DNA of 10,007 nucleotides from Bdellovibrionales bacterium (GTDB taxonomy: Bacteria > Bdellovibrionota_G > JALEGL01 > JAGRAY01). The translations under genes were made by a program, and so were the position numbers. Under the pieces are notes generated by a model. The model was given only the letters and a program-made list of their open reading frames with translations. It was not told the DNA's origin and did no database searches. Location: NCBI GenBank assembly GCA_020434375.1, contig JAGRAY010000056.1, forward strand, positions 1-10,007, given 5' to 3'. Below, piece by piece: positions 6,427 through 10,007 of the stretch. Position 1 is the stretch's first letter. Every line of letters starts with the position of its first letter.

Positions 6427-6454
6427 ATTATATGTTACTGAAGAACAATGCGAA
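6427..6454 (-). promoter_or_regulatory. Putative promoter of the DUF4230 gene
   Basis: On the minus strand, TTCGCA (6454-6449, four of six -35 positions) and a perfect TATAAT (6432-6427) are 16 bases apart. The -35 lies inside the first codons of yggX. Transcription would start near 6420, only about three bases before the ATG at 6417. The message would then be almost leaderless, unless a promoter further upstream supplies a transcript that includes the AAGG. Confidence 0.4.
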
Positions 6455-6696
6455 ACGTAATGTGTAAAAAATATGGCGAAACTTTAGAAGGCCTAGATTC
6501 CCCCCCTTATCCCGGTGAACTCGGACAAAAAATATTTGAATCCATCTCAAAAAAGGCCTGGGCTGACTGGATGGAACATCAAAAAAAGATCATCAACGAA
6601 CTTAAACTTACAGTATTTAAACCCGAAGCGCAGGAAATTCTAAAACAACATGCAGAGGAATTCTTTTTTGGCACACCCCAAAAATTTGGCGACTAG
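6448..6696 (+). CDS. yggX: Probable Fe(2+)-trafficking protein YggX
   Basis: A small cytoplasmic protein of 82 residues (E. coli YggX has 91) of the family that limits oxidative damage to Fe-S clusters and is thought to handle Fe(II). The conserved core is clear: an N-terminal cysteine (Cys6) in VMCKKYG, then EGLDSPPYPGELG (14-26), KIFESISKKAWADWMEHQKKIINELKL (28-54) and a C-terminal FFFG (72-75). The start ATG places Cys6 about where the family has its N-terminal cysteine; upstream there is only a weak AAGAA ribosome-like site. A C7 run at 6500-6506 encodes Ser-Pro-Pro and is a possible slippage site. It is divergent from the DUF4230 gene and convergent with the VKOR gene, whose stop is two bases away. 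The known function fits the aconitase upstream, but the two are not linked in one operon. Confidence 0.93.
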   Translation: MRNVMCKKYGETLEGLDSPPYPGELGQKIFESISKKAWADWMEHQKKIINELKLTVFKPEAQEILKQHAEEFFFGTPQKFGD

Positions 6697-6698
6697 TG

Positions 6699-7835
6699 TT
6701 ATTTAGAGATTTCTGCTGCAAGGGCATCAACTGTCAGTTGACCAAAGTATTCTCGCCCGTCTATGTAAATCGCAGGTGTGCCCTTTATTTTTTTTTCTTC
6801 GCCTTCGTTAATATTGGCTTTAATGGCTGAAAGGGCGGCGGAGCCACCCAGGCAATTTTCAAATTGATCCTGTTTAAGATTTAACATTTTCGCAAACTCA
6901 ACAAAAATACCATTTGAAAGATTTTCCTGATTCTCAAAAATGAGATCGTGAAATGGCCAAAACTGATCCTGCACAGACGCACAATAAGAAGCTTTGGCCG
7001 CCTGACAAGCATAACCATGCATTTTGTGCTTAACGTTTTTGTTGCAGGACGAATCAAGCGGGTAGTATTTATAGACAATTTTTACCTGGCCGCGATATTT
7101 TTTTTCTAAATCGTGGAGGATATGAGCTGCTTGCCTGCACATCGGACACTGAAAATCGCTAAACTTAATAATGGTGTGCGGACTCGAAGCCAAACCTAAA
7201 GTTCGCTTTTCCTCTAGTTGAAATTTGTGGTCGGTATCGCCTGTTAAAGTGCGCCCCAGCCAACGAGGATAAGTCAAAAGCATTAAAAGCGCGCCCATAA
7301 TATAAACCCAATGCAAGGGCTCCAATGCTTCTTTAAGTTGAACTTTAAGGCTTTTACCGCTTTGCTTAAACTCTCGCCTTGCCAAATAAGCAGATACCCA
7401 GAGCACCAAACTAACCCCATAAAGAACTGTGCAGTAAGGACAAAGAGACTGAATAATAAAAACAGATACACCTGCCAAAACAATAGTTGGCAAAAGAGCG
7501 AACGTGCTAATGGCATAAAGAACATTTAGCTCAGATTTCAAAAGGTTCATCAAAGTGTTTTTAAGAGACCCAAGAATGAACAAGAATACAAAGCCGTAAA
7601 ACAAAAGGCTATACAATGACCATGGTATTTTGAACAACGTAGAGTATTGGGGGTTTTCAAGAGCCTGACAACTAAAAACCCCGGTTTGAGAGCAAAAGGC
7701 GCGTTGACCATGTAAATCGTGTGACCAAAAAATAAAAATAGAGTCGAGAATACCAACAATAACCGCGCACAGAGCCACAAACAAATAAAGGTGGATTCTT
7801 GACGATTTAGCTTTTGATGGGCTTTCTTGATTCAT
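6699..7835 (-). CDS. VKOR-DsbA fusion: thiol oxidase plus disulfide catalyst
   Basis: A 378-residue inner-membrane protein joining a vitamin K epoxide reductase-like quinone-dependent thiol oxidase (the DsbB role) to a DsbA-like thioredoxin domain, so both halves of periplasmic disulfide formation are in one chain. The VKOR part has helices near 14-36, 72-91, 105-130 and 131-150, loop cysteines Cys48 and Cys56, and the CPYC redox centre at 132-135. A fifth helix (about 173-190) carries the chain out so that the C-terminal domain lies in the periplasm. That domain has the active site CPMC (230-233) after IIKFSDFQ and the cis-proline loop GTPAIYI (352-358). Extra cysteines at 264, 277, 285 and 328 may pair. 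The start lies 17 bases after the stop of the upstream gene without a good Shine-Dalgarno, so translation may be coupled. An A9 run (6788-6796) is a possible slippage site. Confidence 0.93.
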   Translation of the reverse strand: MNQESPSKAKSSRIHLYLFVALCAVIVGILDSIFIFWSHDLHGQRAFCSQTGVFSCQALENPQYSTLFKIPWSLYSLLFYGFVFLFILGSLKNTLMNLLKSELNVLYAISTFALLPTIVLAGVSVFIIQSLCPYCTVLYGVSLVLWVSAYLARREFKQSGKSLKVQLKEALEPLHWVYIMGALLMLLTYPRWLGRTLTGDTDHKFQLEEKRTLGLASSPHTIIKFSDFQCPMCRQAAHILHDLEKKYRGQVKIVYKYYPLDSSCNKNVKHKMHGYACQAAKASYCASVQDQFWPFHDLIFENQENLSNGIFVEFAKMLNLKQDQFENCLGGSAALSAIKANINEGEEKKIKGTPAIYIDGREYFGQLTVDALAAEISK

Positions 7836-7852
7836 CGAACTTACTAACTAGA

Positions 7853-10007
7853 TTAGTCCTTTTTCCCCATTTGCTCACGAAATTTTTGGATCTTTGAAGT
7901 GGGCAGTTGACAATGACCTTCTTCACACAAATAGGCCAAATCGGTCTTTGCCGTTTTTCCACCTATAAGGGTTGGCATTGTTTTTTCGAGCTTGGTGCGC
8001 TCAGTGTCTGACTTAAGATGATAAAAAGTCGTATTAAACATGACACTTTCTCTCAAGACACCTAAAAGTTCAAAAGCCGTGTCTGAGTTTCCAGTAATAA
8101 TAATTTGCCGAAGTGGAGTTTCAAATTGCATCAGTCCTACAAGCATTTGCGGTGAGACGGTCGGCGTGTTTTTTACTAACGAAAGAAAATAGCGAAGCAA
8201 ATGATTTTGTCGGGTTCTATACTTTTGCTGATCCGTCAGCGCAAACAGCGTTTGAAGATTTAAAAGTGATATCGAATTTGCTGAAGGCTCCGCGCCATCA
8301 TAGTAGGGTTTTTCTTTGGCAAGGAGTGTCTCGTGCTGAGGCGAAGTCATCAAATAGCCACCTTGATCTTTATCCAAAAACTCTTGATCTTGTCTTTCTT
8401 GAAGCATAATAGCTTGCTCTAACCAAATGCCCTCTGAGGTCACCTGAAAAAGCTCTAGCAGCCCTTGGATAAAAAATGCGTAGTCGTCAAGATATCCTAA
8501 AATGGCATTTCTTTTTCCTCGATAACTTCGATAAAGAAAGCCGTCTTCCATCATGACCTGCAACACAAATTCCGCTGACTTCTTCGCTGCTACAAGATAC
8601 GATTCTTCGTTAAAAACAAAGGCCACTTTTGCGAGTCCCGCGATCGCAAGGCCGTTCCATGCTGTAATAACTTTATCATCACAAAGAGGCGGTATTCGCT
8701 TTTTTCTTACGTTGTATAGCTTGCCTTTGATTTGTTTAAGCGCCTCATAGTCTCGACTTAGTATAGGCTTGTTTCTAAACAATATATTTTGACCTTCAAA
8801 ATTCCCTTCGGCGGTGACAGGGTAATAGCTTTGAAACAACTCTAGCTCTTTTGGCGTCAAACTTTCATCGACTTCTTTCTTCGACCAAACAAAGTACTTT
8901 CCTTCTTCGCCCTCGCTATCGGCATCGGTTGCTGAATAAAATCCGCCTTCTTCCGACTGCATCTCGCGAATGAGATAATTTGCCGTTTCCATCGCCGCAT
9001 ATTTAAATTCGTCGTCTTTTTTAAGCTGAAAAGCTGTACCATAGGTTGCAATCAATTGCGCATTGTCGTAGAGCATTTTTTCAAAGTGGGGAACCAGCCA
9101 CTCAGAATCGACAGAATAGCGATGAAATCCACCAGCAAGGTGGTCATACATACCACCTTGAACCATCTTTCTAAGCGTAAACAAAGCCATATCTTTCGCC
9201 TCTTCTTTATCAAAGGCAAAACCATAGTTGATCAAAAAATTTAAAACACTCGGGCGCGGAAATTTCGGAGCCATACCGAAACCACCATTTGTGGCGTCAA
9301 AGTCTCTAAACAAATCGGTATAGGCTTTGACTTCTAAATGCTCCGGAAAATTTTGTGACGGGCTGATACGTGGGTTAAAATGAGATGCTAAATCTTTCGC
9401 AACTTGAGTTGATTGCTTTTTAATGTCTTCTTGTTGATTTTGAAATACTTGATGAAGACGCTCTAAGACCTCTATAAAACCCATTTGTGCACCACGTGCG
9501 CCAGCTCTGGGAGGAAAATAGGTGCCTAGATAAAACGGAATTTGATTTGGCGAAAGCCAAGCACTCAATGGCCATCCGCCATGGCCCGTCGTCATTTGAA
9601 CTGCTGCCATGTAAATGGCATCGATGTCTGGTCTCTCTTCTCGGTCAACTTTGATGGATATATAGTGCCTGTTGAGATACTCAGCGATTTCCAGGTCTTC
9701 AAATGATTCGTGCTCCATGACATGACACCAGTGGCACGTCGCGTAGCCAATACTAACAAATACAGGTTTATTTTCCAAGACAGCGAGATCGAAAGCTTCA
9801 GAACTCCATGCAAACCAGTTTACTGGATTATGGGCATGTTGAAGCAGATAGGGGCTTGTTTCAAAAATGAGTCGGTTCGTATATTTTGGGGTGCCATCAT
9901 CGTTTTTGTGGAGGACTCTCGTATCATCCAAAAGTTTTACACTTTGATTGGCGATCTCAAATTTTTCAATTTGAGATTTTGAAAAAATGACACCGGGTAA
10001 CACGGCC
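7853..10007 (-). CDS. YyaL/SPATA20-type thioredoxin-domain protein (5' end at window edge)
   Basis: A member of the DUF255 family (PF03190, Thioredox_DsbH): an N-terminal thioredoxin-like domain followed by a six-hairpin (alpha/alpha) barrel-like domain. The true role is not established. A GTG at 10003 would give 716 residues, but the frame stays open to the edge and has no other good start, so the gene may begin outside the window. Numbering from that GTG: NRLIFETSPYLLQHAHNPVN (43-62), the redox motif CHWC at 90-93 in ATCHWCHVMEHESFED, VDREERPDID (119-128), GGWPLSAW (142-149), GGMYDHLAGGFHRYSVDSEW (283-302), PHFEKMLYDNAQL (305-317), CDDKVITAWNGLA (441-453) and YDGAEPSANS (568-577). A cysteine pair (693, 698) lies near the C-terminus. 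About 40 residues precede the usual family start, possibly the end of a longer export-type leader. It is followed after 17 bases by the VKOR-DsbA gene, apparently in one operon. Confidence 0.93.
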   Translation of the reverse strand, partial: AVLPGVIFSKSQIEKFEIANQSVKLLDDTRVLHKNDDGTPKYTNRLIFETSPYLLQHAHNPVNWFAWSSEAFDLAVLENKPVFVSIGYATCHWCHVMEHESFEDLEIAEYLNRHYISIKVDREERPDIDAIYMAAVQMTTGHGGWPLSAWLSPNQIPFYLGTYFPPRAGARGAQMGFIEVLERLHQVFQNQQEDIKKQSTQVAKDLASHFNPRISPSQNFPEHLEVKAYTDLFRDFDATNGGFGMAPKFPRPSVLNFLINYGFAFDKEEAKDMALFTLRKMVQGGMYDHLAGGFHRYSVDSEWLVPHFEKMLYDNAQLIATYGTAFQLKKDDEFKYAAMETANYLIREMQSEEGGFYSATDADSEGEEGKYFVWSKKEVDESLTPKELELFQSYYPVTAEGNFEGQNILFRNKPILSRDYEALKQIKGKLYNVRKKRIPPLCDDKVITAWNGLAIAGLAKVAFVFNEESYLVAAKKSAEFVLQVMMEDGFLYRSYRGKRNAILGYLDDYAFFIQGLLELFQVTSEGIWLEQAIMLQERQDQEFLDKDQGGYLMTSPQHETLLAKEKPYYDGAEPSANSISLLNLQTLFALTDQQKYRTRQNHLLRYFLSLVKNTPTVSPQMLVGLMQFETPLRQIIITGNSDTAFELLGVLRESVMFNTTFYHLKSDTERTKLEKTMPTLIGGKTAKTDLAYLCEEGHCQLPTSKIQKFREQMGKKD
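9954..9977. repeat. Perfect 10-bp inverted repeat near the 5' end of the YyaL-type gene
   Basis: ATCTCAAATT (9954-9963) and AATTTGAGAT (9968-9977) are exact reverse complements around the loop TTTC. It lies within the apparent coding region 26-50 bases after the candidate GTG. If translation really began further downstream, it would be a leader hairpin or operator. In the reading frame it encodes Ser-Gln-Ile-Glu-Lys-Phe-Glu-Ile. Confidence 0.8.

Noticed and set aside
6665..6684. TTTTTGG-CACACC-CCAAAAA hairpin at the end of yggX as a terminator
   Set aside because: The stem is mostly A-T, lies inside coding sequence, and is not followed by a proper T-run on either strand.
8113..8409. 98-residue plus-strand frame inside the YyaL-type gene
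   Set aside because: It is a shadow of a well-conserved protein on the other strand, with no start signals.

Overview
The window comes from a Gram-negative bacterium of moderate to low G+C with AT-rich intergenic DNA. It encodes a signal-peptide-bearing outer-membrane beta-barrel. It also combines a VKOR-DsbA fusion (rare in gammaproteobacteria, common in delta-like lineages) with a YggX-type iron protein. This mix, plus poorly conserved secreted proteins, suggests a Bdellovibrionota or other delta-like lineage. That placement is inference only; nothing here identifies the species.

Layout, left to right. (1) Positions 1-2849, plus strand: the 3' 95% of an AcnA-type aconitase, overlapping by four bases (ATGA) a single-domain rhodanese. 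(2) 2850-3567: a self-contained unit with an inverted repeat, a perfect TATAAT -10, a strong Shine-Dalgarno, a small outer-membrane beta-barrel gene and a textbook UUCG-loop terminator. (3) 3568-3873: a gene-free AT-rich stretch. It holds a promoter-like pair, a long imperfect hairpin with a GC-rich tip and an AT hairpin followed by T7, which together look like a possible small RNA of about 130 nt. A 17-bp degenerate direct repeat has its second copy just upstream of the next gene. (4) 3874-5723, plus strand: two consecutive genes for exported or membrane proteins that I do not recognise, each with a signal peptide and a glycine-rich hydrophobic segment. (5) 5724-5847: 124 bases between convergent genes, with no convincing terminator. 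(6) 5848-6696: a DUF4230 membrane-anchored protein (minus) divergent from yggX (plus), only 30 bases apart. (7) 6699-10007, minus strand: a two-gene redox operon, a YyaL/SPATA20-type protein (thioredoxin-like domain with CHWC, plus a six-hairpin domain) followed 17 bases later by a VKOR-DsbA fusion.

The recognisable genes share a thiol/iron-sulfur/redox theme. Aconitase is a 4Fe-4S enzyme and the rhodanese handles sulfane sulfur. YggX protects or supplies iron for Fe-S clusters. The minus-strand operon pairs two CXXC proteins, one of which forms disulfides in the periplasm. They lie in at least three transcription units, so functional linkage is a hypothesis. No tRNA, rRNA, CRISPR array, transposase or insertion sequence was seen. 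The least explained parts are the intergenic structure at 3600-3870 and the two orphan exported proteins after it.
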